Shown: positions 9,554-18,722 of the stretch, piece after piece
Numbering within the stretch: position 1 is the first letter of the stretch
Layout: every line of letters begins with the position of its first letter
Notes under the pieces: model-generated
The model's database searches: none
The model's input: the letters and a program-made list of their open reading frames with translations, nothing else
What the model was told of the DNA's origin: nothing
Program-made: the position numbers and the translations under genes
Assembly (NCBI RefSeq): GCF_039545095.1
Contig: NZ_BAABRS010000002.1
Span: forward strand, 248,001 to 312,000
Length of the DNA stretch: 64,000 bases
Reading direction: 5' to 3'
Origin: Fodinibius salicampi
GTDB lineage: Bacteria > Bacteroidota > Rhodothermia > Balneolales > Balneolaceae

Positions 9554-11086
9554 TTGTTGGCAGTAGCGGGGTTAATCGCCATCGGCGTATTGCTGCCCTT
9601 GGTCTATCTGCTCATACGTGCATTTGGAGCATCTTCAGAGATGCTCACTAACGTTATTTTTAGGATACGTAATTTACGCCTGTTAGGCAACACGCTACTC
9701 CTAACCGGAAGTGTACTGTTGTTTGATACCCTTATTGCCTTGCCGCTGGCCTATTTGTCCGTTCGATGCCGTATCAAGGCCCGGCGGTTTATTACGCTTT
9801 TAGGAGTACTGCCGCTGGCAATGCCGGGATATATTATGGCCTACGCTCTGTTAGGGCTGGGAGGTTATAACGGAACCTTTAATACCATGTTTGGGTGGAA
9901 TTTCCCCCGAATAAGCGGATTCAGCGGATCACTCATTGTGCTTACCATATGTACGTTTCCCTACTTGTATCTGAATTTGCGAACGGCGCTCCTGGGGTTG
10001 GACCAGTCTATAGAAGAGGCCTCGCGCTCACTGGGGCATGATGCCAAATCCACTTTTTTTAAAATTATCTTACCACAATTAAAGCCGGCATTATTGGCGG
10101 GAGGACTGCTGGTTAGTCTCCATGTAATCGGTGATTTTGGTACGGTCTCGCTGATGCGTTTTGAAACCTTTAGTTATGCGCTCTACCTGCAGTATTTATC
10201 GGCTTATGATCGCATTTACGCTGCCTGGCTGGCCTTGATGCTTCTGGCCCTGACTACAGGAGCTCTGGTATTAGAATATCGGTTGCTGAAACAGGCTATT
10301 TTTCACCGGTTGGGACGGGGAGCCGCCAAGGCCAAAACCTTTCTTGATTTAGGTCCTTGGACTATTCCGGCCTATTCTTTTATAGGAATACTTTTCTTGG
10401 TTGCTGTTGTTTTGCCGGTTTCTTCTATCAGCTACTGGATGAACCAGACGGTATTTGCGGCGGTTGCAGGTGATCTGTTTGAAGCTTTTCTCAACTCAGT
10501 AAAGGCTTCGGCTCCGGCAGCCGTGCTCAGTACGGCTCTGGCTCTGCCCCTGGCCTATATAGGAGTACGGTATCGCACAAAATTGAGTAATCCCATAGAG
10601 CGTGTAGCGTATTTGGGATACGCTACACCACCGCTGGCCTTTGCTCTGGCCCTGGTATTCTTTTCTCTCTATGTTTCGCCATGGCTGTACCAAACACTTT
10701 TGTTGCTGGTTATTGCCTATTCGCTTCATTTTCTAGCAGAGGCTATAGGTCCGGTTCGCAGTGCATTATACCAGGCACCTCCCCAGCTTGAGGAAGCCGC
10801 ACAATCGTTAGGTTATTCTTCAATAAAATCATTTTTTAAAGTAACGCTTCCGCTTTTGCGGGGTGGAATTATTGCAGCTGCTTCCTTGGTTTTTTTATCT
10901 GCAATGAAAGAGCTTTCAATAACGTTCTTATTGTCTCCTATAGGGTTTGATACGTTGGCGCTTAAGGTGTGGTCGTATACCGGAGAGGCTATGTTTGCAG
11001 AAGCAGCTCCCTTTGCACTTGCAATTTTATTATTTTCAGCTCTCTTTGTAGGGTTGTTATTCTCGAAAGAGGTAAAAAAATCATGA
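9554..11086 (+). CDS. Iron(III)-type ABC transporter permease (FbpB family)
   Basis: About 510 residues from a TTG at 9554. The frame stays open upstream to 9476 and reads DTKIHRKSPPWY just before the TTG, so the protein may begin earlier at a rare start such as ATT 9512; the N-terminus is uncertain. It is a duplicated permease with two six-helix halves. Each half has an EAA loop: EEASRSLGHDAKSTFFKIILP and EEAAQSLGYSSIKSFFKVTLP are the two cytoplasmic contacts to the ATPase. This double layout is typical of FbpB/SfuB iron(III) or thiamine-type importers. The stop overlaps the ATPase start (ATGA). No binding protein lies beside it. Confidence 0.9.
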   Translation: MLAVAGLIAIGVLLPLVYLLIRAFGASSEMLTNVIFRIRNLRLLGNTLLLTGSVLLFDTLIALPLAYLSVRCRIKARRFITLLGVLPLAMPGYIMAYALLGLGGYNGTFNTMFGWNFPRISGFSGSLIVLTICTFPYLYLNLRTALLGLDQSIEEASRSLGHDAKSTFFKIILPQLKPALLAGGLLVSLHVIGDFGTVSLMRFETFSYALYLQYLSAYDRIYAAWLALMLLALTTGALVLEYRLLKQAIFHRLGRGAAKAKTFLDLGPWTIPAYSFIGILFLVAVVLPVSSISYWMNQTVFAAVAGDLFEAFLNSVKASAPAAVLSTALALPLAYIGVRYRTKLSNPIERVAYLGYATPPLAFALALVFFSLYVSPWLYQTLLLLVIAYSLHFLAEAIGPVRSALYQAPPQLEEAAQSLGYSSIKSFFKVTLPLLRGGIIAAASLVFLSAMKELSITFLLSPIGFDTLALKVWSYTGEAMFAEAAPFALAILLFSALFVGLLFSKEVKKS

Positions 11087-12129
11087 CAGATTTATTAACC
11101 GTTAAAAATTTAACGAAATCATTTGATGAAAGCGGTCCCGTAGTCGATGGACTGGATTTTACCGTACGTGAAGACGAAATTTTTGCCTTGCTGGGACCCA
11201 GCGGATGCGGTAAAACAACTTGTTTGCGCCTCATTGCTGGCTTTGAACGCGCTGACCGGGGATCGGTGGAGATTGCCGGAAAACTGCTGGAATCTCCCGA
11301 TCACCATATTGCCCCCCAAAATCGGGGTATTGGTTTTGTATTTCAGGATTATGCGCTGTTCCCCCATCTTTCCGCACTCGAAAATGTAGCTTTTGGACTT
11401 ACCGATATTCCCAAACATAAAAGAAACGTATATGCCGAGGAAGTGCTCTGCCGCACCGGTATGGGAGATTATAAAGATCGCAGTCCCAATGAATTATCGG
11501 GAGGACAGCAGCAACGCGTTGCCTTGGCACGGGCTATTGCTCCGAAACCCAAGTTTGTACTATTGGATGAACCTTTCTCCAATTTGGATGCTATGTTGCG
11601 CGATTCCATGCGCAAAGAGGTACGGTCTATTTTAAAGAAGGCTGGAATGAGTGCTCTGCTGGTAACCCACGATCAGGAAGAGGCGCTTTCATTTGCCGAT
11701 CGCATTGCGGTAATGAATGATGGGAAGATTGAGCAAATTGGTACGCCTGAGGAAGTCTATTATCAGCCCAAGACTAAATTCGTTGCCCAGTTTTTGGGTC
11801 GCACGAATCTATTTCATGCAGATGCAAACGGGGGATCGGAAATCAATACCGGTTTGGGCAGGATGCGGCTGAACTGTAATGCCTGTGGAAAAGTACTCTG
11901 TTCCATTCGTCCGGAACATCTGACCCTTGAAAAAGCTACCAATGAACATCCGGATGAGATTGGTAAGGTAGTAAGCAGAGAATTTAAAGGTCATGATATT
12001 ACGTACCATGTAGAGCTCAATGACAGAAAATATTTGGTTCATACCGATAACCGTGTCATATTTGAACCAGATGATTCGGTAGTGATTAAGCCATTGGAAT
12101 CTGCCGTTATATTAGAAGACGAAAACTAA
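11083..12129 (+). CDS. ABC transporter ATP-binding protein (FbpC/PotA type)
   Basis: 348 residues from ATG 11083, which overlaps the permease stop by four bases, so the pair is translationally coupled. Walker A is GPSGCGKTT, the Q loop lies in VFQDYALFPHLS, the signature is LSGGQQQR, Walker B is VLLDEP and the switch histidine is in THDQEEA. After about residue 240 comes a TOBE-like regulatory domain containing CSIRPEHL. The architecture is that of iron(III), spermidine or molybdate importers. With the FbpB-like permease the most likely cargo is iron(III), but this is inference. The solute-binding protein must be encoded elsewhere. Confidence 0.93.
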   Translation: MTDLLTVKNLTKSFDESGPVVDGLDFTVREDEIFALLGPSGCGKTTCLRLIAGFERADRGSVEIAGKLLESPDHHIAPQNRGIGFVFQDYALFPHLSALENVAFGLTDIPKHKRNVYAEEVLCRTGMGDYKDRSPNELSGGQQQRVALARAIAPKPKFVLLDEPFSNLDAMLRDSMRKEVRSILKKAGMSALLVTHDQEEALSFADRIAVMNDGKIEQIGTPEEVYYQPKTKFVAQFLGRTNLFHADANGGSEINTGLGRMRLNCNACGKVLCSIRPEHLTLEKATNEHPDEIGKVVSREFKGHDITYHVELNDRKYLVHTDNRVIFEPDDSVVIKPLESAVILEDEN

Positions 12130-12145
12130 CCTAAAACTATTTCTT

Positions 12146-12427
12146 ATGTCACTTTCGGGATTACTAATACTTTTACTGATTGCAGCGATATGCGGGGGAA
12201 TAGGTCAGAGCATTGCAGGATACTCGATGGGAGGTTGCCTGGTATCTATAGTAGTGGGATTTATTGGGGCCTTTATTGGTAAATATATTGCTGCTGAATT
12301 TGGTTTTACCTATATATTCCCTGTCGAAATTGAGGGGGAAACCTTTCCGATCATATGGTCTATAATCGGAGCAGCGGTTTTCTCTATTGTTATCGGATTA
12401 GTGACCGGCGGCCGTAATCGCATGTAG
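12146..12427 (+). CDS. GlsB/YeaQ/YmgE-family membrane protein
   Basis: 93 residues with about three membrane segments rich in glycine (AAICGGIGQSIAGYSMGGC, IVVGFIGAFIGKYIA and the C-terminal AAVFSIVIGLVTGGR). The pattern matches the transglycosylase-associated / YeaQ family, small inner-membrane proteins often linked to stress responses whose function is not settled. It starts 17 bases after the ABC ATPase stop and may be cotranscribed with it. The extra charged loop EIEGETFPI between the last two helices is seen in Bacteroidota members. Confidence 0.8.
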   Translation: MSLSGLLILLLIAAICGGIGQSIAGYSMGGCLVSIVVGFIGAFIGKYIAAEFGFTYIFPVEIEGETFPIIWSIIGAAVFSIVIGLVTGGRNRM

Positions 12428-12435
12428 TATGAGTA

Positions 12436-12963
12436 TTACTCTCGTGGAGAAAAATCCTGGTTAAAAGGATTTTTTGAGAAGCCCGGAGTAACCTGTACAA
12501 AGCCGTGGTTAGTTGCACTATGGCAGGTATTGCAGGCGTCAACCAATTCTATAGTCCTGGCACGGGTTTCTTTCCAGTTTCTGTTTGCCAGTGATTCTTC
12601 TACTGGTTCCACGACGGGATCAAAGAACAACCTCATAAAGCGGGCAATATCATATCCTTCATAACCAGGAATATTTTCTTTAATACCATCAGCAGAAGCG
12701 CGTACCTCGTGAAAGTAAAAGGTAGCCAGTTCGTGATTTTCAGCTTCCAGAGCTAATGCGTATTTGTGCAGATATGTCTGAAGCTGCCCCATGGCATCGG
12801 CTAATTCCGGGACATCCTCTATCGCTTTTGTAGGTCCTTCATTTTCGGTTTGCCCTTCCTGTGCGTTTTCTGTCTGGGTATTGCATTGAATGGCTAAAAC
12901 AGAAAGGAAAAACACGCTTGCAATAACCAAAAGACGGCTTGAACCGGATTCAAAAGCTGGCAT
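12436..12963 (-). CDS. Lipoprotein with one CxxCH heme motif
   Basis: 175 residues, convergent with the preceding membrane protein gene. The N-terminus is a hydrophobic signal ending FFLSVLAIQ-C, a plausible lipobox. A low-complexity Glu/Gln/Asn linker follows, then a helical domain (about 50-150). One CNTCH motif near the C-terminus (ELVDACNTCHSATNHG) could bind a c-type heme. The helix-rich layout with a single late CxxCH resembles cytochrome c'-like or monoheme proteins. An electron-transfer role is inferred from the motif only. Confidence 0.7.
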   Translation of the reverse strand: MPAFESGSSRLLVIASVFFLSVLAIQCNTQTENAQEGQTENEGPTKAIEDVPELADAMGQLQTYLHKYALALEAENHELATFYFHEVRASADGIKENIPGYEGYDIARFMRLFFDPVVEPVEESLANRNWKETRARTIELVDACNTCHSATNHGFVQVTPGFSKNPFNQDFSPRE

Positions 12964-13184
12964 ATTTATCGAGACTTAATTCGTTATTTAAAATGAGTCT
13001 AAGTATAGTAAAAAAACTAAACAATTTGGAATAGGTTAAGGTTTTTTTAAATGATAAATATGTTTAGGGGTCGAGAGGATCTATTGTACCATTCTGTCCG
13101 CCAGTTCACACAGTTTTTCTTTTTACCCGATTTTCGGCATCTTATTTGCCTAAATGGCTCGTCCTCTTTACAGCGTCGGGAATT

Positions 13185-13640
13185 AATCCCCCCCTTATGG
13201 CACGGCTGGTGAAAGGCTATAAAAATGAAAACCGAAGGGGATCATCAATCGATACTTTTAAAAAGTTCTCGAACTTCCTATTCGGGGATATTGACTTCTG
13301 GGATAGCTTAAAAAGCTCAATTATCAGGCTTTGTCCCTGAATAGCATTTATCTTTCTCTTTTGACTTGAATAGGTATTACTTTTTTGGATGATCAAAAAA
13401 TCACCGGCTGAGAAAACTCAGCCATCAGGTTCCGCCGGGGCTGCAGAAAATAATTTAACTTGCTCCGAACCCCACGGAGCTTCAGACAGAAATTATTTTT
13501 GATCCTCCGCTCCGCCTACACCTACCCGGATGGTTGACTTTTCAAGGCCGGAGATTAAAATTCTCTTATGGCACGGCCATTGAAAACTGCCATTTATGAA
13601 CTGAAGGAGGAAAGGGAGATGTTTTAATTACATATCGAAC
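13185..13640 (+). repeat. Composite intergenic repeat, copy A
   Basis: This fills most of the gap 12964-13722, which has no credible gene. It starts with a hairpin of the CCCCTT...AAGGGG type (13191-13240). At 13406-13423 lies a perfect 7-bp stem GGCTGAG/CTCAGCC with an AAAA loop. At 13447-13456 and 13490-13499 lie the arms AAAATAATTT/AAATTATTTT, enclosing a second stem GCTCCG/CGGAGC (13462-13467, 13475-13480). Then comes the conserved GACTTTTCAAGGCCGG (13536 on). The same modules recur at 27.6, 30.8 and 34.8 kb with paired base changes. Confidence 0.75.
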
Positions 13641-13722
13641 CCAGGCTATTTAGGTTTAACTTTGACCGTTAAACGCTGTAGCTAACTAAAGCCATATCGT
13701 TACGATTTTTTCGGAAGATGTG

Positions 13723-16212
13723 TCAAAACAACCGGGCAACTCCAACATTTACCAAAACGGCTGGCTGATCGATGCGGGTAGCAATATCTACACGAAATAG
13801 CCCAAGGATACCATTGAGCGAAGCACCTGCTTCCCAGTGGATACCGCCGGTTCCATTCGGCAGATATGTTTGGTTCGACTGTGCTGGAATATGACTGGCA
13901 GTGGGCCCCCAGGTGCGGGCGGCACCTCCAAAGAGAATGAGTCCAATATTGCGCTCAACCAATGGTTGAAGCCCTATGGCCTCGAAGGGAATGGTTCGGA
14001 AATCATGCTCTGCATGAAGAGCAATATACTGTTCTCCCTCGTATGGACGTCCCCGGGCCGCCCGCAGGATGCCATAGGGACTGATGGGACCTAACGCCCC
14101 GTCGATAACTCCCATTTTTTGGTAGGGGAGATCTCCACTAAATGTACCTGCTTTAATTCCTACGTCCAGGGTGTTAGGGAAGAGTCGGCGCTGATAAAAG
14201 GTCGGAAAAGACCACGCAAGGCGAGTTTCGTACCGGGTAAAATTAAAGTCACTACCCAGTTTATCCGAGGAGTGCTCGATCTCAAAGCGGATATACTTCT
14301 GTCCGGTTACTCCAAAGTTATAACCTTCATTAATATTGTAGCCCGCTACCAGGTCAAGACTATTTAATCGTCCCTCATTAATAGCGGGATTAAATCGATA
14401 GTTGTTAGATTTACCCAGGAAGTCATAGGCCGTAGTCGTGGGGAGCGAGCGGTGGTCTTCGCTGTTAAATCCAATCTCAAGAGAAAGATCCGGGCCGAAG
14501 TTATCCCATTTTGAAAAGGTGCGATATCCTTCCGAGCGGTAGTAGTCAAAGTAACCATCGTTTCCCAATAGGTTGGGAATAATGGTAAAATAAGGGTTAT
14601 AGATATGGGAGGTATAACGGGTGGAGGTCCGAGCGTTATAATCCCATCCCACGGTAGCGTTAATAGAGTTTTTATTGAGCCATCGCACTGATAGTCCGCC
14701 GCCATAGCTCCACTCCTCATATCCGGTGCTGTAGCCCCCGTTGCCACGCAGGGTAAGGCGATCGAAGGGCTGAACTTCATATTTAAGTCCAGCGAAAAGT
14801 TCGTCTACGCGATTAAAACGTCCGTTAGGCATCAATTGGCCGGGAATATACTGCATGGGATTGAATCCGCTACCGGAATCCGATTCTTGTTCGTCATCCT
14901 CATCGTCCACAAAGCGGGAAAGGAAGCCGCTGGGTTTAAATGCTTTTTCAAGCGTTGCGGTACTATCGAGATTGGCATAGGCTTCTTCTTCGGCTTGTGA
15001 AAGCGGTACCGCACTGGCCCGCTGAACCAGAAGTGAGTCGGACTGAGCAGTGCTATCGGTGGTGAAGGTTTCTTCCTGCTGATATAGCGAATCCGGCAGT
15101 GATGTATTGATCTCGTAATTGGAAACCCGGGAAAGCTGTTTGAACCTGATGAGTGGAAAATTGAGTCCAATCATAGATACCTTGACATCGCCTGTTATGC
15201 GCATATCAATGGGCAGCCAGAAATCCCGGCCAAAGTTATTGAACTGCTGCTGGTAGGAAGTGTTGAAGGATTTGACCGGCCGGGGAAAAGTGACGACCTC
15301 GTTAGGCTCCAGGTCTACTTTCAATAAGGCGTACTCTTCATCGAGTACGAAGGCAGTCCCCCGGAAAAGCGGCTGCAGCTTACGGGCAGGAATTACCTCA
15401 ATTTCATATACGGTTTGATCATCCCTGGATGTTTGGTCTACCAGCTTAAAATTGTAATAGTCCAGCGCATCGGGATGGGTAATACCCATGAGTTCAAAGC
15501 CGGCAATGTCAACATTATCATCATATAGGTTGGGCAGGTAGCTGACGCCCGCAAAATTAGCGGATGACTGAATATTGGCGGTCTGCCGTTTGGATTTGAG
15601 CACTTCGCGGTGCCCCTGCTCTTTATCCCAAAATACTTGTGAAATGGATTCGGTAATGGAAACAATGCTGGTATCGTTAGCCAGTGATTGCCGGGTATAA
15701 GCTTCCGCCTGGTAGGTATTGAGTCCTTGCCGCCACTGCTGCTTGCGCCGGATTACTTCGCGCATGATGCGAGTCGCGGGATTTTCGTCCGTTACTACAA
15801 TTTCATCCATTTCAGTAACCGAAGGCTGAAGAGAGAGATCCTGTTGTTGAGGAGTTTCCCGGGTAATAGGTTTCGTCAGGGTGTGATACCCGATATACCG
15901 AACAATCAGGGTGGCCGGGAGCAGGGAGTCGGGGATGCTCAGCGTATAGTTTCCGTTTTCATTGGAGATGGTTCCCCGGTAGGTATTTTTAATAGATATA
16001 TTGGCCGAGGGCAGGGTTTCTCCCGTTTCAGTATCGGTAACTGTTCCCCTGATGACTGTTTGAGCAGGCGTTGGCGTGGCTACCAGCGTCAACAATAGAA
16101 GGATCAGCAGCCAGAATATTTTGGATATCCTGAAAAAATCAGCAATGTTTTGCTGATCTGAATCCAGGCTGGTACTGGAGTTACATGAATCACCTTGGGG
16201 AATGTTATCCAT
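13723..16212 (-). CDS. DUF5686-type outer-membrane protein with carboxypeptidase-regulatory domain
   Basis: 829 residues with an ATG at 16212. The signal anchor IFWLLILLLLTLVATPTPA follows an unusual polar N-terminal extension of about 30 residues. Residues about 52-135 are a carboxypeptidase-D regulatory-like beta domain (GTVTDTETGETLPSANISIKNTYRGTISNENGNYTL). The middle has the family feature VTDENPATRIMREVIRRK, and the last 350 residues are aromatic-rich alternating strands ending in a beta signal (VGVARLF). It should sit in the outer membrane as a barrel. Function is unknown for the family; roles in surface biogenesis are suspected. Confidence 0.85.
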   Translation of the reverse strand: MDNIPQGDSCNSSTSLDSDQQNIADFFRISKIFWLLILLLLTLVATPTPAQTVIRGTVTDTETGETLPSANISIKNTYRGTISNENGNYTLSIPDSLLPATLIVRYIGYHTLTKPITRETPQQQDLSLQPSVTEMDEIVVTDENPATRIMREVIRRKQQWRQGLNTYQAEAYTRQSLANDTSIVSITESISQVFWDKEQGHREVLKSKRQTANIQSSANFAGVSYLPNLYDDNVDIAGFELMGITHPDALDYYNFKLVDQTSRDDQTVYEIEVIPARKLQPLFRGTAFVLDEEYALLKVDLEPNEVVTFPRPVKSFNTSYQQQFNNFGRDFWLPIDMRITGDVKVSMIGLNFPLIRFKQLSRVSNYEINTSLPDSLYQQEETFTTDSTAQSDSLLVQRASAVPLSQAEEEAYANLDSTATLEKAFKPSGFLSRFVDDEDDEQESDSGSGFNPMQYIPGQLMPNGRFNRVDELFAGLKYEVQPFDRLTLRGNGGYSTGYEEWSYGGGLSVRWLNKNSINATVGWDYNARTSTRYTSHIYNPYFTIIPNLLGNDGYFDYYRSEGYRTFSKWDNFGPDLSLEIGFNSEDHRSLPTTTAYDFLGKSNNYRFNPAINEGRLNSLDLVAGYNINEGYNFGVTGQKYIRFEIEHSSDKLGSDFNFTRYETRLAWSFPTFYQRRLFPNTLDVGIKAGTFSGDLPYQKMGVIDGALGPISPYGILRAARGRPYEGEQYIALHAEHDFRTIPFEAIGLQPLVERNIGLILFGGAARTWGPTASHIPAQSNQTYLPNGTGGIHWEAGASLNGILGLFRVDIATRIDQPAVLVNVGVARLF

Positions 16213-16420
16213 CGGTTATTAATTGATATCTTAGTAAATTTTGACAGCTGTTATACTGATTTTCGATCTTGATGTTACAGGACAGGAAAATTATCCTGCG
16301 GACCTTAGCAGGAAAGGCGACCAAAAGTGCTATATGAAAGTTCAAAAACCTAAAATAATGGCACTGTTTTTTTGAAGAGCGATAGCTTATTATAAAAATA
16401 AAAAAGAAGCATGTTTCTTT

Positions 16421-16450
16421 TTGGGAGATATTAAATAATCCGTATATTTG
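16421..16450 (+). promoter_or_regulatory. Bacteroidota-type promoter of tRNA-Val
   Basis: A TTG at 16421-16423 and a TATATTTG box at 16443-16450 are 19 bases apart, matching the Bacteroidota consensus TTG-N(19-23)-TAnnTTTG. The box ends 14 bases before the tRNA, so the start point should fall near 16457. This is one of the cleanest lineage clues in the window. Confidence 0.8.
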
Positions 16451-16464
16451 TGCTCTCTTAAAAT

Positions 16465-16538
16465 GGGCGATTAACTCAGCGGTTTAGAGTGCTTCCCTTA
16501 CAAGGAAGAAGTCGCAGGTTCGAATCCTGCATCGCCCA
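16465..16538 (+). tRNA. tRNA-Val (anticodon TAC)
   Basis: A full cloverleaf. The acceptor stem GGGCGAT pairs with ATCGCCC. The D arm has AGCGGTTTAGA, the anticodon stem is CTTCC/GGAAG around the loop CTTACAA (anticodon TAC), and the T arm is GCAGG-TTCGAAT-CCTGC. The discriminator is A; CCA is not encoded. Confidence 0.97.
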
Positions 16539-16584
16539 CTGCAAACCCTGTAAGTTTTTGACTTGCGGGGTTTTATTATTTAGT

Positions 16585-16950
16585 ATTGCAAATATTAGTA
16601 CTAATAACTTTCCTTTTTTTATTATGCACTTTCCGGAACTTTCGAGCCGATTTTATGGCTCGCTCTACCGCTTCTGAACCACTGTTACCGAAAGAAGATT
16701 TATCAAGGCCCGAGATCTCGGCAAATTTCTCAGTCAGCTTGTTTTGGAGAATGCTATAGTGCTATAGTAGTTATTTGATATTATGGGTTAAATGCCCATT
16801 TTAACGGCTATTCCCGCCAGTGTAGCAGGATACTCATTGCCATCACTATGTTTAACATGAACGCCCTTACCTTCAGTTAGCGTTAAAGGATAACGATCGT
16901 ACAAATCTACATGGTACTTTTGGACTAATTCTTATGCGTTATCTGTTATA
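16585..16950 (-). pseudogene. Decayed class-III aminotransferase fragment (ArgD-like)
   Basis: The minus strand reads ELVQKYHVDLYDRYPLTLTE and then GIAVKMGI before a stop. After a change of frame it reads LTEKFAEISGLDKSSFGNSG and SEAVERAIKSARKFRKVHN. These match the N-terminal part of acetylornithine/ornithine-type aminotransferases, including the GNSGSEAVE PLP-phosphate-binding region. The frame break is an 8-bp tandem duplication, TGCTATAG at 16752-16759 and again at 16760-16767; removing one unit restores NYYSILQNKLTEKF. An in-frame stop at 16932-16934 precedes ELVQ, and about 30 residues are missing between the two blocks. The catalytic half is absent, so this is a relic. Confidence 0.8.
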
Positions 16951-17092
16951 ATTGGTTATAGGTTTTAGGATGGTTGAAAACAATAGTAATACAAGGCATT
17001 GTTTCTTAGTATCCGGCACCTTCATATCAGACGGCGTATAGCTTAGCGGAAACCTGATATTTAGTATTCATAAGAAAATGAAGCAGGTATTG

Positions 17093-17779
17093 CTACGTTA
17101 TGAACCGATCAAGCAATTTGCACATTGTGTTATGATTCTGCTCGAAATATCCTTCGGTAAGCATTTGCTCGGCGTTTTGTACAAACCGACCATTACCATT
17201 TTTATGCTGACTGTTTTCAATAAGTTGAGATAACCCTTCTTTTGTCATTTCCAAATGGAATTGCAGGCCGAGTACATAATCATCAAGCATAAAACCTTGG
17301 TTTTCGCAACCCTCACTACATCCCAAATTGATAGCACCATTCGGACGATAAAACATATCACCATGCCAGTGAAGGACTATTTGTTGAGGAGGAAGAAAAT
17401 TCAACGTAGGATGATTTCGTGCAGATGGGGTCCACTGTACCGGAAACCAACCGATCTCTTTTTCTAAGAGAGTCACTACTTCTGCCCCTAACGCATCAGC
17501 GATAAGCTGGGCTCCCAAACAGATTCCCAACACTTTTTTCTTGCGACTGATACATTCCTTAATGAATACTTTTTCTTTCTTCAGCCAAGGATAATCTTGC
17601 TCGTCGTCAATACCCATCGGACCGCCCATTATAATTAATGCGTCGATATTTTCAGATGCGGGAAGCGTCTCAGCATTAAATAGATGTGTACCGGTTAGCT
17701 TATGGTCTTGTTGTTCGGCCCAGGTCTCAATATAACCTGGTCCTTCGAAGGAGACATGTTGCAAATAATGTATTTCCAT
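17093..17779 (-). CDS. Class-I glutamine amidotransferase-like protein
   Basis: 228 residues. The motif GICLGAQLIADALGAEV carries the nucleophilic Cys, GLQFHLEMT the catalytic His, and a Glu two residues later completes the triad. The opening ALIIMGGPMGIDD is the oxyanion strand. It belongs to the stand-alone GMP-synthase-like GATase group, which often acts as gamma-glutamyl hydrolases or amidases of unknown substrate. The neighbouring gene on the same strand encodes YggS. The 550 bases on the other side contain only the aminotransferase relic. Confidence 0.88.
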   Translation of the reverse strand: MEIHYLQHVSFEGPGYIETWAEQQDHKLTGTHLFNAETLPASENIDALIIMGGPMGIDDEQDYPWLKKEKVFIKECISRKKKVLGICLGAQLIADALGAEVVTLLEKEIGWFPVQWTPSARNHPTLNFLPPQQIVLHWHGDMFYRPNGAINLGCSEGCENQGFMLDDYVLGLQFHLEMTKEGLSQLIENSQHKNGNGRFVQNAEQMLTEGYFEQNHNTMCKLLDRFIT

Positions 17780-17817
17780 TTCTATCTAATTTCTATATAC
17801 CTATGATTTAGGCTGCA

Positions 17818-18585
17818 TTATTCGGATATGTGATTGGATGAATATGGTGCTGAGTCAATGCCCGGCCAATAATAAGAATCAGGGGTATCGCGTTCACCAA
17901 AAATGGCCCGGCCTATTCGAACCATTGTTGCACCTTCCTCGATGGCCAATTCAAAGTCGTTGGTCATTCCCATAGAAAGATGCTGCATTTGAATATCCGG
18001 AATATTTTGGTCGGAAATAGTATCGCGCAATTGTCGCAACTGAGCAAAACCTTCACGCACCTTCGGCCAATTATCTGAGAAAAGTCCGATAGTCATCAGG
18101 CCCTTAATGTTAAGTCGCTTAAATTTGGTTGCTTCTCTGACAAAGTTGATAGCATCACTCGGATGAATGCCGTATTTACTGTCCTCTCCTGAGGTATTTA
18201 CCTGGATTAATACGTCCATTGTCTTTCCAACCTTTTTAAGGCGGTGGTTCATTTTTCGTACAATTTTCATGCGATCAATAGAATGCACCATCGAAGCAAA
18301 TCTTATAACCTTATTGACTTTATTGCTTTGAATATGGCCGATATAATGCCACTCCAACTTGTCCGCACGATCACTCAGTTGCTTTATTTTTCGACGTGCT
18401 TCCTGTACTCGGTTTTCACCAACCATTGGGTAACCCAAATCGGCCGCTGTAAGGATATGTTCGGGTTTAACCGTCTTGACAGCTAGAATTATTTGAATAT
18501 CTCTGGGATCTCGTTTCACCCGCTGACAGGCTTGAGTAATGCGATTTTCAACCTTCCGAATATTCTTTTTGATAGTGTTCTTCAT
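17818..18585 (-). CDS. YggS-family PLP-binding protein
   Basis: 255 residues, slightly longer than usual because of a C-terminal tail. The PLP lysine lies in [12 protein letters not shown]. Other family marks are [53 protein letters not shown] and [10 protein letters not shown]. YggS/PLPBP proteins are single-domain TIM barrels that help keep vitamin B6 and amino-acid pools balanced; no catalytic reaction is known. The gene lies 38 bases upstream of the GATase gene on the same strand and may share its transcript. Confidence 0.95.
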   Translation of the reverse strand: MKNTIKKNIRKVENRITQACQRVKRDPRDIQIILAVKTVKPEHILTAADLGYPMVGENRVQEARRKIKQLSDRADKLEWHYIGHIQSNKVNKVIRFASMVHSIDRMKIVRKMNHRLKKVGKTMDVLIQVNTSGEDSKYGIHPSDAINFVREATKFKRLNIKGLMTIGLFSDNWPKVREGFAQLRQLRDTISDQNIPDIQMQHLSMGMTNDFELAIEEGATMVRIGRAIFGERDTPDSYYWPGIDSAPYSSNHISE

Positions 18586-18620
18586 ATTGCAAATTGAACT
18601 AAATAACTAATAACAAAAAG

Positions 18621-18690
18621 AGGCGATGGGTGGATTCGAACCACCGTAAGAAGCGTTGCAAGCTCCCACCTGCCACTCGGTCACATCGCC
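18621..18690 (-). tRNA. tRNA-Cys (anticodon GCA)
   Basis: On the minus strand the acceptor GGCGATG pairs with CATCGCC and the discriminator is T, as usual for tRNA-Cys. The D arm is short (ACC/GGT), the anticodon stem is GGAGC/GCTTC with loop TTGCAAC (anticodon GCA), and the T arm is GGTGG-TTCGAAT-CCACC. CCA is not encoded. It is followed by a run of T on the minus strand (18613-18620 complement). Confidence 0.95.
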
Positions 18691-18722
18691 TTACTACTGA
18701 AATTATTATTACCGGTTAATCA

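Noticed and set aside
13146-13340. A 64-residue open frame in the gap
   Set aside because: It crosses a hairpin module of composite repeat A and has no protein-like pattern.
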